Shown here piece by piece: positions 27,593-36,621 of a stretch of DNA of 64,000 nt. The notes under the pieces were generated by a model, which did not search any database, was not told where the DNA came from, and worked only from the letters and a program-made list of their open reading frames with translations. The DNA comes from Ignavibacteriota bacterium (GTDB taxonomy: Bacteria; Bacteroidota; Ignavibacteria; Ignavibacteriales; Melioribacteraceae): contig JADJOX010000005.1 of NCBI GenBank assembly GCA_016713565.1, forward strand, positions 124,001 through 188,000, in the 5' to 3' direction. How positions within the stretch are numbered: position 1 is the first letter of the stretch; each line of letters opens with the position of its first letter. Made by a program: the position numbers and the translations under genes.

Positions 27593-30388
27593 TTAAAAAG
27601 GTTTTTGTACTATATCAAGTTTACCTTTTCTATTTTTAGACAAATTTAAATCAATACTTAATGTTCCTTTCCCAAGCATTTTATAATCAATTACTTTATT
27701 ATTCCATTTTACTTCATAGTTAAAATTCGGGTTCATACAAACAACAAATGAAGCTGTTCTATTATTATTTTTAATTACAGATATATCTGCGCTGAAATTT
27801 GTGAATAATTTATCGAATTTTTTATTTTCAATCCAAACGTCAAACCCGGCGGAAAAGTTACCTGGCTGATAATATGCTGCAAACCAAATAACTACAGGCG
27901 AAGACAATGCACCGAATTCATGCCAGCCCGCACCTCTTCCGGTTTCAATTAAAAAATGCTCCATACAGTTATACGATGTTTCTACTTCATTCTTCCAAAC
28001 ATCCAAAGCCGTTTTTGCAATTTTAAACGCGAATTCCGATTCGCCAAGATCAAGCATAGTCTTCCAGAAAAACCATTGATGCGCCATCCAAACGGTCCCG
28101 TTCCAATAACCGTCAATTTTATAATACGGTGCTGATTGATCAACAGCTGAAAGTCCGACATTTGACCAAATATGTTTATCGGATTTTAATGAGGATAGTA
28201 TTCTTTCTTTCTGACTATCATTACAAATTCCAGCAATTAATGGATAAGCTCCGTCGAAAGTCATATCATAGTTTATTTCATTATTGTACTTTAAAATATG
28301 ATCTGGATTTCCATTTTCATCATGCACAACATAGCCAAAGTATCCGGTTTCATTATCCCATGAATACTTTTGAAGTGCTTTTGAAAATGTTTCAATATCG
28401 TTATCAAACTCTTTTACATCGTTTTTATAACCAAGTTTTTCCGCGGTCATTTTCAATATTTTTGCCGTTCTAATAACTTGCGATGAAGTAATTACTGGGG
28501 AAAGTGTTTTTTCCAATCCATTATCACGAACATATTTTTGCGGAGGCAAATCATCCCAACCTCCGGAATTATAAAAATAATCCCAAGTTTTTAAAAGATT
28601 TGATTTAAGGATCTTTGTCGATGAACTTCCAAGTTTTCCGGCCATAAATTCATGATATTGCTTTAGTCTTGGATAAAAATATTCAAGCATATCCTTTGAT
28701 TGAGTTTTGTTCCATAATTCTAGAAATAAATAATGTTGAGTCGGAACGGGTGTTCCGTGATGAATGAATGCGGATTGTTCCCCGACTTCCTGCGTATAAG
28801 CATTTAAATTTTCCGCTGCGCGAAGAACATCACTCTGTAAAAGACCCATGCCAATAAAACCGGAATCCCAAGTATACAAACAATCCCACCATCTTCCCGG
28901 CGCGTGATGACGAATATATTGCTTTTGAGTATATATCGGATAAACAACGTTGCAATCCAATGTAGCGTTCATTTTTTCAATACTAAATTTATACTTCTCA
29001 CCATCCGGCGTGCATTCAATATTTGGAACATTTCTCTTTGCGCCGCTGTAAATTTCTTCAAATTTTTCTGGACTGTATTTTAAATTTTCGAAATAATCTT
29101 CAATTTCATTTTTTGTTCCGTAATAAACAACTCCGTAAATATTTCGTTTGGAATTTGGTTCCATTATTATTGGTCTTAAAAATACATTTGTAAAATGTCC
29201 ATCTTCCTCGCCGTGAAACACTTTTTGATTATGTTCATTTACATTACGCTTAAAGTAATCAGCAAGATCTCTTCCATACCATTCACGGATTTCAAATTCA
29301 TCGTAAAACCAAATTAAGCCGTAATATTTATCGACATCTTCATATTTAAGTATCAGTGAATTATTAACCGGACCTTCGGTTATTTGCGGTGTATAATTCC
29401 ATATCTTTAAATCATATTTGATATTTTTTGTCTGATCTTTTTCCACGATTGCAAATCCATCAAGTTCTATTTCACTACCGCCGTTAGAAATTAATTTAAG
29501 TTCATAATTACCTTTTTTGGTTTTACCCAATTCAAGAGTTGATTCGGAAAAGTCATCATTACCTGTAAATAATATTTCACTTTTTATCAAGCCGGCAACA
29601 TTAAAGGAAAGTCGAGAATTATTTTTCATTTTGTATCTGAACATCAATACGGCATTTTCCATATCATTTTGCAAACTGATATTAAATGAAATTTCATCTC
29701 CAATATCTTTTCCAAATCCGGTTCCTATTCCGCTTCCGTTTACAAATTTATCGACTCTAATTTCGCCTCGCATTTTTCCGTCGTAAACTAAATTATCTGA
29801 TGGTCTTGTATTTGCAAACTTCAAATCAGAATAATCAATTGCGTCAATCCATTGAGCTCCATTTGGTAATGTAATTCGCATAGGATAAATTGGCGTGTAG
29901 GGACTATATTCTTTTATTGGCGGAAAATTCATAGATGCCATAAAATGAATTACAAGGTTTTCATTTTGTTCAGTATTATTTACACATTCAATTTTTATTA
30001 ATCTGCTTTTTTCAGAAATGTTGGAATAAGAAATATCCGTGTACAGTTGATCTTTCCAAATTACTTCATGTCTAAAGCTGAAATATTCTAAATTGGGCGA
30101 AGCTTCCCAAGGATGGTAATCGCTTTCATAATGTACATTAGGTACTGAAATTTTTCTTCTATAAAGACCCGGAAAAACACTAAGATCAAATCGAAGTCCG
30201 CTTTTAACGTCAGGAATGTGTGAAATGCCAATATATCTTTTTGTATAAGGACCCCAATCGGGCAATGTTAAATCATGTGTTTTAGATATTTTTTTAAGCG
30301 AGTCTAGCGATAAAAAATCTTGTGAAAAGTTAATTTGAGCGAAAACAAATAAAAAAATTGTTGAGATCTTTATGATGGGTTTTAACAA
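27593..30388 (-). CDS. Exported MGH1/GH63-like (alpha/alpha)6 glycosidase
   Basis: A signal peptide (ending INFSQ, about 1-22) precedes an N-terminal beta-sandwich region (about 30-440) and a C-terminal (alpha/alpha)6 barrel. The barrel has GRWWDCLYTWDSGF, HHGTPVPTQHY, WDYFYNSGGWDDLPPQ, DGYWNGTVWMAHQWFFW and GRGAGWHEFGALSSPV, resembling clan GH-G enzymes (GH63, GH37, mannosylglycerate-hydrolase-like). WDSG and GWDDLP contain the likely catalytic acid residues. The substrate is not clear; bacterial relatives act on alpha-glucosides or occur in rhamnogalacturonan loci. It lies 31 bases after GH105 and before the MFS gene. Confidence 0.75.
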   Translation of the reverse strand: MLKPIIKISTIFLFVFAQINFSQDFLSLDSLKKISKTHDLTLPDWGPYTKRYIGISHIPDVKSGLRFDLSVFPGLYRRKISVPNVHYESDYHPWEASPNLEYFSFRHEVIWKDQLYTDISYSNISEKSRLIKIECVNNTEQNENLVIHFMASMNFPPIKEYSPYTPIYPMRITLPNGAQWIDAIDYSDLKFANTRPSDNLVYDGKMRGEIRVDKFVNGSGIGTGFGKDIGDEISFNISLQNDMENAVLMFRYKMKNNSRLSFNVAGLIKSEILFTGNDDFSESTLELGKTKKGNYELKLISNGGSEIELDGFAIVEKDQTKNIKYDLKIWNYTPQITEGPVNNSLILKYEDVDKYYGLIWFYDEFEIREWYGRDLADYFKRNVNEHNQKVFHGEEDGHFTNVFLRPIIMEPNSKRNIYGVVYYGTKNEIEDYFENLKYSPEKFEEIYSGAKRNVPNIECTPDGEKYKFSIEKMNATLDCNVVYPIYTQKQYIRHHAPGRWWDCLYTWDSGFIGMGLLQSDVLRAAENLNAYTQEVGEQSAFIHHGTPVPTQHYLFLELWNKTQSKDMLEYFYPRLKQYHEFMAGKLGSSSTKILKSNLLKTWDYFYNSGGWDDLPPQKYVRDNGLEKTLSPVITSSQVIRTAKILKMTAEKLGYKNDVKEFDNDIETFSKALQKYSWDNETGYFGYVVHDENGNPDHILKYNNEINYDMTFDGAYPLIAGICNDSQKERILSSLKSDKHIWSNVGLSAVDQSAPYYKIDGYWNGTVWMAHQWFFWKTMLDLGESEFAFKIAKTALDVWKNEVETSYNCMEHFLIETGRGAGWHEFGALSSPVVIWFAAYYQPGNFSAGFDVWIENKKFDKLFTNFSADISVIKNNNRTASFVVCMNPNFNYEVKWNNKVIDYKMLGKGTLSIDLNLSKNRKGKLDIVQKPF

Positions 30389-30419
30389 TTTTGTTCTCCA
30401 ATTAATAAAAAAATCTTTT

Positions 30420-31700
30420 TTATGAAATTTGAATTGAACCTTCTATTATATTAAAACTATTTGAATTTATTAATTGAAGAACTTCCGCACCGGCTAAAAA
30501 CATTGGACCATAACCATGCGCGGCAAAATTATTTACCGGACGATGATAATAAAATGAATTATCAAAACCCATTCCCGTACCAACACATATGCCATCTATT
30601 TGACCATTCGATTTTATTTTAGACGAAATTGCGTTCCAGCCTAAAACCGCAATCGGTGAATATGTAAGTTTATTAATTATTCCTTCATTTATTGCTTTTG
30701 CTATAGAGTATGTAAAAATTGAAGTAGCTGAAGTTTCCAAGTAACTATCGTTCTTATCCAATAATTGGTGCCAAAAGCCAGAACCTGATTGATATTCTAT
30801 CAACCCATTTAAATGAGCTGAAAATTGATCCAACACTTTTTGATAATCTTTATGATTTTTAGGCATTACGGATAAAAGTTCAACCATTGCCATTAATGCC
30901 CAGCCGTTTGCTCTTGCCCAATAGAATTTTGGTTTCGGTTCCATTTTCTCAACCCAACCGTGAGCAAACAATCCTTTTTCATTAATGAACATTCTTTGTG
31001 AAAATCTCAAAACTTGGTTAATTGCGTCATTAAAGTATTTTTCATCTTTTGATATTTTTCCCATCATAGCTAGAGCGGGAACACTCATGAATAAATCGTC
31101 AATCCATAAAGTATTTTGATAAGGACGATTTCTTGCTAATGTACCGTCTTTAAATCTAAATTGTTTTTCGCTGATGTATTCAATAAAATTTTTTATAATC
31201 GGATCTAATATAATGCTTGTGTTAAGTTGATTTACATTTAACATGGCAAAACATAGAGCGCCGCAATCATCAAGAGCTGCGGGAAAAACAACTGAATATA
31301 TTGTTGAATTTTCTTCAATTTTTATTTGTGGGTTTTTTATATGGAAATCATATAATCTCGAGATCATCTCGAGTCTTTTTATTGTATAGTTTGAGAATTT
31401 TTCATTACCGGAAATTTGCGCAAATTTCAACAATCCAAAATATGTAACACCCCATTCATAACTTGTCAAACGAAACGTACTATTGGGAATTATCGTATTT
31501 TCATTCACATGATTTTTTTGAGAAATTATTTTTTTTGTAGTCTTATCTATTAGATTGGAAGGTGTCGACTTTTCTAAAAAATTCAAAACTTTACTTAGCT
31601 CGTAAATAATTTTTTTTGGTTCAGGAATTTCATACGATATTGGATAAGCAGCTTTCAGCAAATGCAGCTGTGTGTTTGAATCATTAATTTTCATGTTCAA
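30420..31700 (-). CDS. GH105 unsaturated rhamnogalacturonyl hydrolase
   Basis: An (alpha/alpha)6 protein of 426 residues with family landmarks SYEWGVTYFGLLKFAQ, NTLWIDDLFMSVPALAMMG, KFYWARANGWALMAM and GTGMGFDNSFYYHRP. GH105/GH88 enzymes hydrate the unsaturated uronic acid left by polysaccharide lyases, thereby cutting it off. ALDDCGAL and WIDDLF contain the expected active-site Asp residues. No signal peptide is present, so it acts in the cytoplasm. It lies two bases after the unassigned exported protein. Its presence implies that lyase products of rhamnogalacturonan are a substrate of this locus. Confidence 0.92.
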   Translation of the reverse strand: MNMKINDSNTQLHLLKAAYPISYEIPEPKKIIYELSKVLNFLEKSTPSNLIDKTTKKIISQKNHVNENTIIPNSTFRLTSYEWGVTYFGLLKFAQISGNEKFSNYTIKRLEMISRLYDFHIKNPQIKIEENSTIYSVVFPAALDDCGALCFAMLNVNQLNTSIILDPIIKNFIEYISEKQFRFKDGTLARNRPYQNTLWIDDLFMSVPALAMMGKISKDEKYFNDAINQVLRFSQRMFINEKGLFAHGWVEKMEPKPKFYWARANGWALMAMVELLSVMPKNHKDYQKVLDQFSAHLNGLIEYQSGSGFWHQLLDKNDSYLETSATSIFTYSIAKAINEGIINKLTYSPIAVLGWNAISSKIKSNGQIDGICVGTGMGFDNSFYYHRPVNNFAAHGYGPMFLAGAEVLQLINSNSFNIIEGSIQIS

Positions 31701-31702
31701 CT

Positions 31703-33481
31703 TTATTTAATTGTTAATTTATGTTTGAATGGAACTAATCCGGTAATATATAAATGCATTCCTTTACCTTTTAGAGTTCCGAAATGCGTAGAATATTCTT
31801 CGCCATCCAAATTATATAAACTTGAATGCTCAAATTTTCCTGGACCAACTTCAATTGAATCATTACCAAACGTATATTTTGCCGAGCCACTTTCCAAGAA
31901 AAAATCATCTTGATTATTTCCGTTGCTTACTCCTTCTAATTTTCCGTTTTCCTTAAAACAAAGTTCAATTGTTACTTCCACATTTTCCGCGCCTGTAATT
32001 TCAAATTCCAAATCGAAACCGTCATTAATTTCCTCTATTCGTATAGTTGAATCAATTGACATCGTAGTTTTGGGTCTATCGCCAAAATTCATTTTACTCC
32101 AGAATCTTCCGTCAACCGATTCAGTCAGCTCATAATCACCATCTTTATTTAATTTATTTTTAGGAAACGGATGATAATAATACGCTTCTTTCTTCTCGTG
32201 CAAAATATATTTATTCCCATCTTTTTTAATTCCATCGCTTCTAAAATAACCCATACTGAAAAACGACGTTGACATTCTCATGTAATCTAGAATGGCGGTT
32301 TTCTTACGATAAGTAAAAAACGTCGGAATACAAGATCTACCTGAAGCAATAATCAAAGGTTTGTCGTTTCCTCCGAAAATAGAAGCTGAAATATCACCAT
32401 TTTTTATTCTAACTAAATTTGAAACAGTAAAAAACTTAGTATAATTTTGGGGAAGTTCTTCACCCTTTGGCAGTTCATTAAGCAATAGCGGAGTTGCCAT
32501 AAAATGTGGTAGATTCCTCGACAAAATACTCTTTTGAAAATCCGGAAGTAATTCTATTTTACTCGTAACAGCCGAAAGAAATTTATCGTTTTCATGGATT
32601 GCCATAAATCTATATTCTAAATAAGCCTTTAAAATTGATATTGGCGCATACTGATCTTGACGGCGGGAATTTAGGCTTACTAATTCACCATCATCTTCAA
32701 GGTAATAAAAACTTTCAGTCAGGTTTCTCTTTACAATTTCAAAAAATCTTGGTTGTTTTAAAATTTCACCTAGAGTTATAAAGGAGCTGTTTTCAACCAC
32801 AGCGTAGTTTCTGCTTCTCTCGGGATAATTACCGTCTTCATCGATATAAATTCCTTCTTCAAGCCATTCATCAATTCTTTGAAGATATTTTTCATCTTTA
32901 TAAAGTGAATACAATTTTGCCAACGTAGCTGAAACTTCCCATCTATGATTCGGAGTGTGCACACCGCCGGTACTTATGCCTTCTCCGGCTTTAATCAAAA
33001 ACGAATCGAGCAGTTTATTAATCTTTTCCAATTCAGGAAAATTGTTTTCTTTTATAATTTTAGCGGCGGGACACAAACTTTCAAGAAGAAAAGCAGTATC
33101 GGGAGCTGATTTTCTATTTCCGCCAGAATCAAGAGTTCCATCAGGATACTGTAAACTTAAAAGTTTTTTTATTGTATTTTCCATTGGAGAAATTATTTCA
33201 GATGACTTATAGTATTTTGATTTAGGATGACAAAATCCGGCGCTTAGATTTGCAAGTATACCGCTTAAATTCCTATAATATTGTATTCTTTGAGGTGAAT
33301 CCTTTTCACTTAGAAATTTATCAATTGTATTATTATTGCCGTATATAAGTTTTTCTAAAATTATTTCATCTAATTTATTATTAGGACTATTATCAATGGA
33401 GTGAAAATTTTTGGGAACCATTACCGCGCCTAAAGCCAGTAAACTGGTTTTAATAAAATCTTCTCTGCTTAAATTTTTCAT
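31703..33481 (-). CDS. Exported alpha-toroid plus beta-sandwich protein, polysaccharide-lyase-like, unassigned
   Basis: The N-terminus LSREDFIKTSLLALGAVM resembles a Tat leader but with Ser-Arg-Glu in place of twin Arg. Residues about 30-330 are helical repeats (VHTPNHRWEVSATLAKLY, GNYPERSRNYAVVENSSF, LNSRRQDQYAPISILKAYLEYR). From about 350 to the end the pattern is beta-rich (FFTYRKKTAILDYMRMS, DFDLEFEI type strands). This layout matches heparinase II/III- or chondroitinase-type lyases and their relatives, and NHRW, RSRNY and SRRQDQY are possible active-site patches. I do not recognise a named family. It heads a unit with GH105 and has two LacI-type operators upstream. Confidence 0.65.
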   Translation of the reverse strand: MKNLSREDFIKTSLLALGAVMVPKNFHSIDNSPNNKLDEIILEKLIYGNNNTIDKFLSEKDSPQRIQYYRNLSGILANLSAGFCHPKSKYYKSSEIISPMENTIKKLLSLQYPDGTLDSGGNRKSAPDTAFLLESLCPAAKIIKENNFPELEKINKLLDSFLIKAGEGISTGGVHTPNHRWEVSATLAKLYSLYKDEKYLQRIDEWLEEGIYIDEDGNYPERSRNYAVVENSSFITLGEILKQPRFFEIVKRNLTESFYYLEDDGELVSLNSRRQDQYAPISILKAYLEYRFMAIHENDKFLSAVTSKIELLPDFQKSILSRNLPHFMATPLLLNELPKGEELPQNYTKFFTVSNLVRIKNGDISASIFGGNDKPLIIASGRSCIPTFFTYRKKTAILDYMRMSTSFFSMGYFRSDGIKKDGNKYILHEKKEAYYYHPFPKNKLNKDGDYELTESVDGRFWSKMNFGDRPKTTMSIDSTIRIEEINDGFDLEFEITGAENVEVTIELCFKENGKLEGVSNGNNQDDFFLESGSAKYTFGNDSIEVGPGKFEHSSLYNLDGEEYSTHFGTLKGKGMHLYITGLVPFKHKLTIK

Positions 33482-33517
33482 TTTATTTCCTTTTCACAGC
33501 GTGAATAAATTATTTTA

Positions 33518-33531
33518 CTAAAGCACTTTAT
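33518..33531. promoter_or_regulatory. LacI-family operator, weaker site 3a
   Basis: CTAAAGCACTTTAT matches the CTAAAnCGnTTTAG core except at two positions. It lies 37 bases before the start at 33481 and 60 bases from the stronger site 3b, so the two could be looped or jointly bound. Confidence 0.5.
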
Positions 33532-33591
33532 TTAATTTTACAAAATTTAATTTTCTTTTCGTGCTTATTATGTGATTTTCGTAAATATTTA

Positions 33592-33605
33592 CTAAACCGT
33601 TTTAG
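33592..33605. promoter_or_regulatory. LacI-family operator, site 3b
   Basis: CTAAACCGTTTTAG, extended to a 20-base near-palindrome (TTACTAAACC/GTTTTAGTAA, 33589-33608). It lies 111 bases before the lyase-like gene and downstream of the sulfatase gene, so it serves the unit 33481-26314. Confidence 0.8.
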
Positions 33606-33729
33606 TAAGTTATACAAAGATAATATAACTTCGCAATTTATTTGTAATAATATTTCTAAAAACAATAAAAAGTTTGTGAAGAATTGAGGAATTTCTAAAA
33701 ACTTTCAGAATTTGATTAAACTTTATAAT

Positions 33730-35109
33730 TTATTGCGTATTTAGGATTTTCAATTTTGCAATAAGTTCATCTCTTTTTTGCGGGTATTTATCTATTAAAT
33801 TTTCTTTTTCAAACGGATCTTGAAGAATATTGTAAAGTTCATATTTTGTATTATCTGAATTATTAAGCTGAATAATTTTCCAATCACCCATTCTTAGCAT
33901 TGAATGTTTATCAGTCCTTAAATAAAGCTCTCTTTCAAAAGTAATTTTAGCAGGATCAATAACGCTTTTCCAAACACTTTCTCCATCCAAGTTTTTCAAA
34001 TTACTTCCGTCAATTTGAGCAGCAGATAGAATTGTTGGAAAAATATCAGTCACTTTAATCAATTGTTCCAACTTATTTTTCATTAAATGATCTTTCCAAT
34101 AAATTATAGCCGGAACTTTAATTCCGCCTTCGGAAAGCTCAGTTTTAAATCCTTTTAAAGGTGAGTTGTCTCCCAATTTTGGATATGGTCCGTGTTTACC
34201 ATTATATAAATTTAATCCTTTTTCTTTATTTGGATACCAGTCTCTTTCAGCACCGTTATCACTTATAAAAATTATTAAAGTATTTTCCAGCAATTTTTCA
34301 TTTTCCAAATACCGCAATATTTCACCCAAAGAAAAATCCATATGGGCTACGGAAGCCGCAAATATTTTTCGCGATTCAACATCATTTAAATTTTGATATG
34401 GTTCAATCCATTTTGCTTCTTCTTGCAGCGGATAATGCGGAACGCTGTATGGAATATATAAAAAGAATGGATTTTCCTTTTTATGAATTTCTTTTAAGTA
34501 TTTAATGGCTTCTTTTGTTATCAAATCTGTTGCATGACCTTCTTCATTTATAAATTTTCCATTTCTATTCCATGTTATTTCACCGTTTTTATATAAATGC
34601 GTGTATTGATCTATTTGTCCATGAAGATATCCGTATGTATAATCAAAGCCGTAATGATTAGGTCCGTTTTCTAACGAAAGTCCTAAATGCCATTTTCCCA
34701 TTATTGCTGTTTCATACCCGCTTTTTTTAAGGATTAAAGGAATTGTTTCAACGTTTAATGGTAATACTTGTTTACTGTTAAGTGCAATTGGTCCGCCAAT
34801 TCCAAATCTGCTTGCATACTTTCCCGTAAGCAGCGAAGCTCTGCTCGGTGAGCTTGTTGGATAAACATAAAATTGATTTAGTTCAACTCCATTCTTAGCG
34901 AGTTTATCAATATTTGGAGTTTTAATTTCCGAACCATGATATCCTACATCATTCCAACCAAGATCATCTGCGACAAATAAAACAATGTTCGGTTTTGTAT
35001 TTTCGGGCTTATGAACATGTTCCGCTCTGTAACTGAACAATAATAAAAGCGGGAGGCTCATTCCTAATAATTTTATTTTAAGAATAATAATTTTTGTAAC
35101 TCTCTTCAT
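33730..35109 (-). CDS. Ser-type sulfatase, exported
   Basis: A type I sulfatase of 459 residues. NIVLFVADDLGWND (41-54) gives metal ligands Asp48 and Asp49. The sulfatase signature is SSPSR (86-90), so the residue modified to formylglycine is Ser86, not Cys. This class is matured by an anaerobic radical-SAM enzyme (anSME), which is not in the window. Later motifs are GKWHLG and DNGAERDWYPN. A hydrophobic N-terminus (about 8-27) indicates export. It removes sulfate esters from a glycan. It is the last gene of the rhamnose-type operon, 34 bases after the esterase gene. Confidence 0.92.
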   Translation of the reverse strand: MKRVTKIIILKIKLLGMSLPLLLLFSYRAEHVHKPENTKPNIVLFVADDLGWNDVGYHGSEIKTPNIDKLAKNGVELNQFYVYPTSSPSRASLLTGKYASRFGIGGPIALNSKQVLPLNVETIPLILKKSGYETAIMGKWHLGLSLENGPNHYGFDYTYGYLHGQIDQYTHLYKNGEITWNRNGKFINEEGHATDLITKEAIKYLKEIHKKENPFFLYIPYSVPHYPLQEEAKWIEPYQNLNDVESRKIFAASVAHMDFSLGEILRYLENEKLLENTLIIFISDNGAERDWYPNKEKGLNLYNGKHGPYPKLGDNSPLKGFKTELSEGGIKVPAIIYWKDHLMKNKLEQLIKVTDIFPTILSAAQIDGSNLKNLDGESVWKSVIDPAKITFERELYLRTDKHSMLRMGDWKIIQLNNSDNTKYELYNILQDPFEKENLIDKYPQKRDELIAKLKILNTQ

Positions 35110-35143
35110 GACAATCCAAGATAATATTTTTTTACAATAAATA

Positions 35144-36589
35144 TCATTCTTTATCTTCAGTAATTATCTCCCAATTATCTGTTCTAAATGTTGAGGCTGG
35201 TAAATTTTCTTTATTAAATAAATTTGGTTGATCAGTGTTTTCAAAAGCATATCTAACAGCAGCTGGTGTTTTTACATTGTTCGAAGAAACCACTATTTCA
35301 TTTCCTTCAATAACAGCTTCAGCTTTATGAAATACTTTATCTTCTCCAGCAATGGTAAAATTAGTAAGTTTTTCACCTTTGCATAAAAGTCCGCTGCCGA
35401 TATAATCAAACTGTAAGATAATTTTATTCTCCTTAACTTTCATTGATTTATAAATTGGACCGCTAAATACAATATTATTTTTATCATAAGTTTTTGCCAA
35501 AGCCCACAATGCCAATCTTTTACCAACATCCAATTTATTTTTTGGATGAATATCATCCGGATTTCCTATATCCAGAGTAACCGCCATTCCGGTATTTTTA
35601 ATTTCAAGAGATTCGCGCTGCGCGTCGCGAAGAGCGGCACCAACAACTGGTTTGGAATAATTAAACGGCGCGAGCTGAACAAAATAAAATGGGAAATCAC
35701 CTTGTCCCCACTCATCTCTCCAATTGGTAATCATTGTTTCAAATAAGTTCCTGTACATTTCGTGTTCAAATACATTATTCTCTCCTTGATACCAAATAGC
35801 ACCCTTTATAGCGAATGGAATTAATGGCTTTATCATTCCATAATAATTTGCGCCGGGATCTCTGTAATTTCTTGGCAATTCTCCGGGCGGAGTATTTTTT
35901 ATTTTTTCATTAAATAGATCAAGATAATATTTTCCTTCTTTTGTTTTAGCCAATGCTTCGGGATTTGTCCAAGCCTGAGCAGGAGAACCGCCCCAACTGA
36001 AATGCAGAAGTCCAATTGGAACATTAAGTTCCTTAAATAATTCCTTTCCAAAATAATACGCAACAGCGCTAAAAGTTTTTGCTACTTCAGACGCACATTC
36101 TTTCCAGCTGCCATAAACATCTTTGTTAGGTTGTCTCGCGTTATCTCTGGCAGCATAAAACATTCTGATATTTGGAAAATCAGCTTTGGGAATTTCAGCT
36201 TCTGAATTTTCCGATTGTTCAAGCGACCATTGCATGTTGGATTGGCCTGAACAAATCCAAACTTCACCTATTAAAATATTTTTTAAGGTATCATCATTAA
36301 TGATAATTGAATATGGTCCACCGGCAGAAGGTGTTTTAATTTTGATACTCCAATCACCGTTTTGATCCGCAGTGGTTTGATAATTTTTTTTATCCCAGCT
36401 GGGTATTATTGTTATTTTTGAATCTTTTTCAGCCCAACCCCAGATTGGAGCATTAAAGTTTTGCTGTAAAACCATATTATCAGAAATAAATGAAGGGGTT
36501 TTTATTTTTCCTTGAGCAAAAATTATGTAGGAAAGGAAAAAAGTTAAATTAAGAATTTTAGAAATTTTCGAAATTATTTTCATTGTCAT
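35144..36589 (-). CDS. Sialate O-acetylesterase-like carbohydrate esterase, exported
   Basis: A 481-residue SGNH-type esterase. After the signal peptide (ending IIFAQ) and a beta-domain come GEVWICSGQSNMQW with the nucleophile Ser in GQSNM, then WYQGENNV and GNPDDIHPKNKLDVGKRLALWA with the Asp/His pair DxxH. Members formerly called sialate 9-O-acetylesterases often deacetylate plant polysaccharides such as xylan and pectin. No sialic-acid genes are near, so a plant-glycan acetyl esterase role fits better. It lies between a second esterase and a sulfatase. Confidence 0.88.
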   Translation of the reverse strand: MTMKIISKISKILNLTFFLSYIIFAQGKIKTPSFISDNMVLQQNFNAPIWGWAEKDSKITIIPSWDKKNYQTTADQNGDWSIKIKTPSAGGPYSIIINDDTLKNILIGEVWICSGQSNMQWSLEQSENSEAEIPKADFPNIRMFYAARDNARQPNKDVYGSWKECASEVAKTFSAVAYYFGKELFKELNVPIGLLHFSWGGSPAQAWTNPEALAKTKEGKYYLDLFNEKIKNTPPGELPRNYRDPGANYYGMIKPLIPFAIKGAIWYQGENNVFEHEMYRNLFETMITNWRDEWGQGDFPFYFVQLAPFNYSKPVVGAALRDAQRESLEIKNTGMAVTLDIGNPDDIHPKNKLDVGKRLALWALAKTYDKNNIVFSGPIYKSMKVKENKIILQFDYIGSGLLCKGEKLTNFTIAGEDKVFHKAEAVIEGNEIVVSSNNVKTPAAVRYAFENTDQPNLFNKENLPASTFRTDNWEIITEDKE

Positions 36590-36621
36590 TCCTAGATTGT
36601 TAAAGCTAACTTATTCAAAAA

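Noticed and set aside
35144..36589. Sialic-acid catabolism role for the SGNH esterase
   Set aside because: No nan genes are near; the neighbours concern plant-type or deoxysugar glycans, so the name sialate esterase is only a family label.
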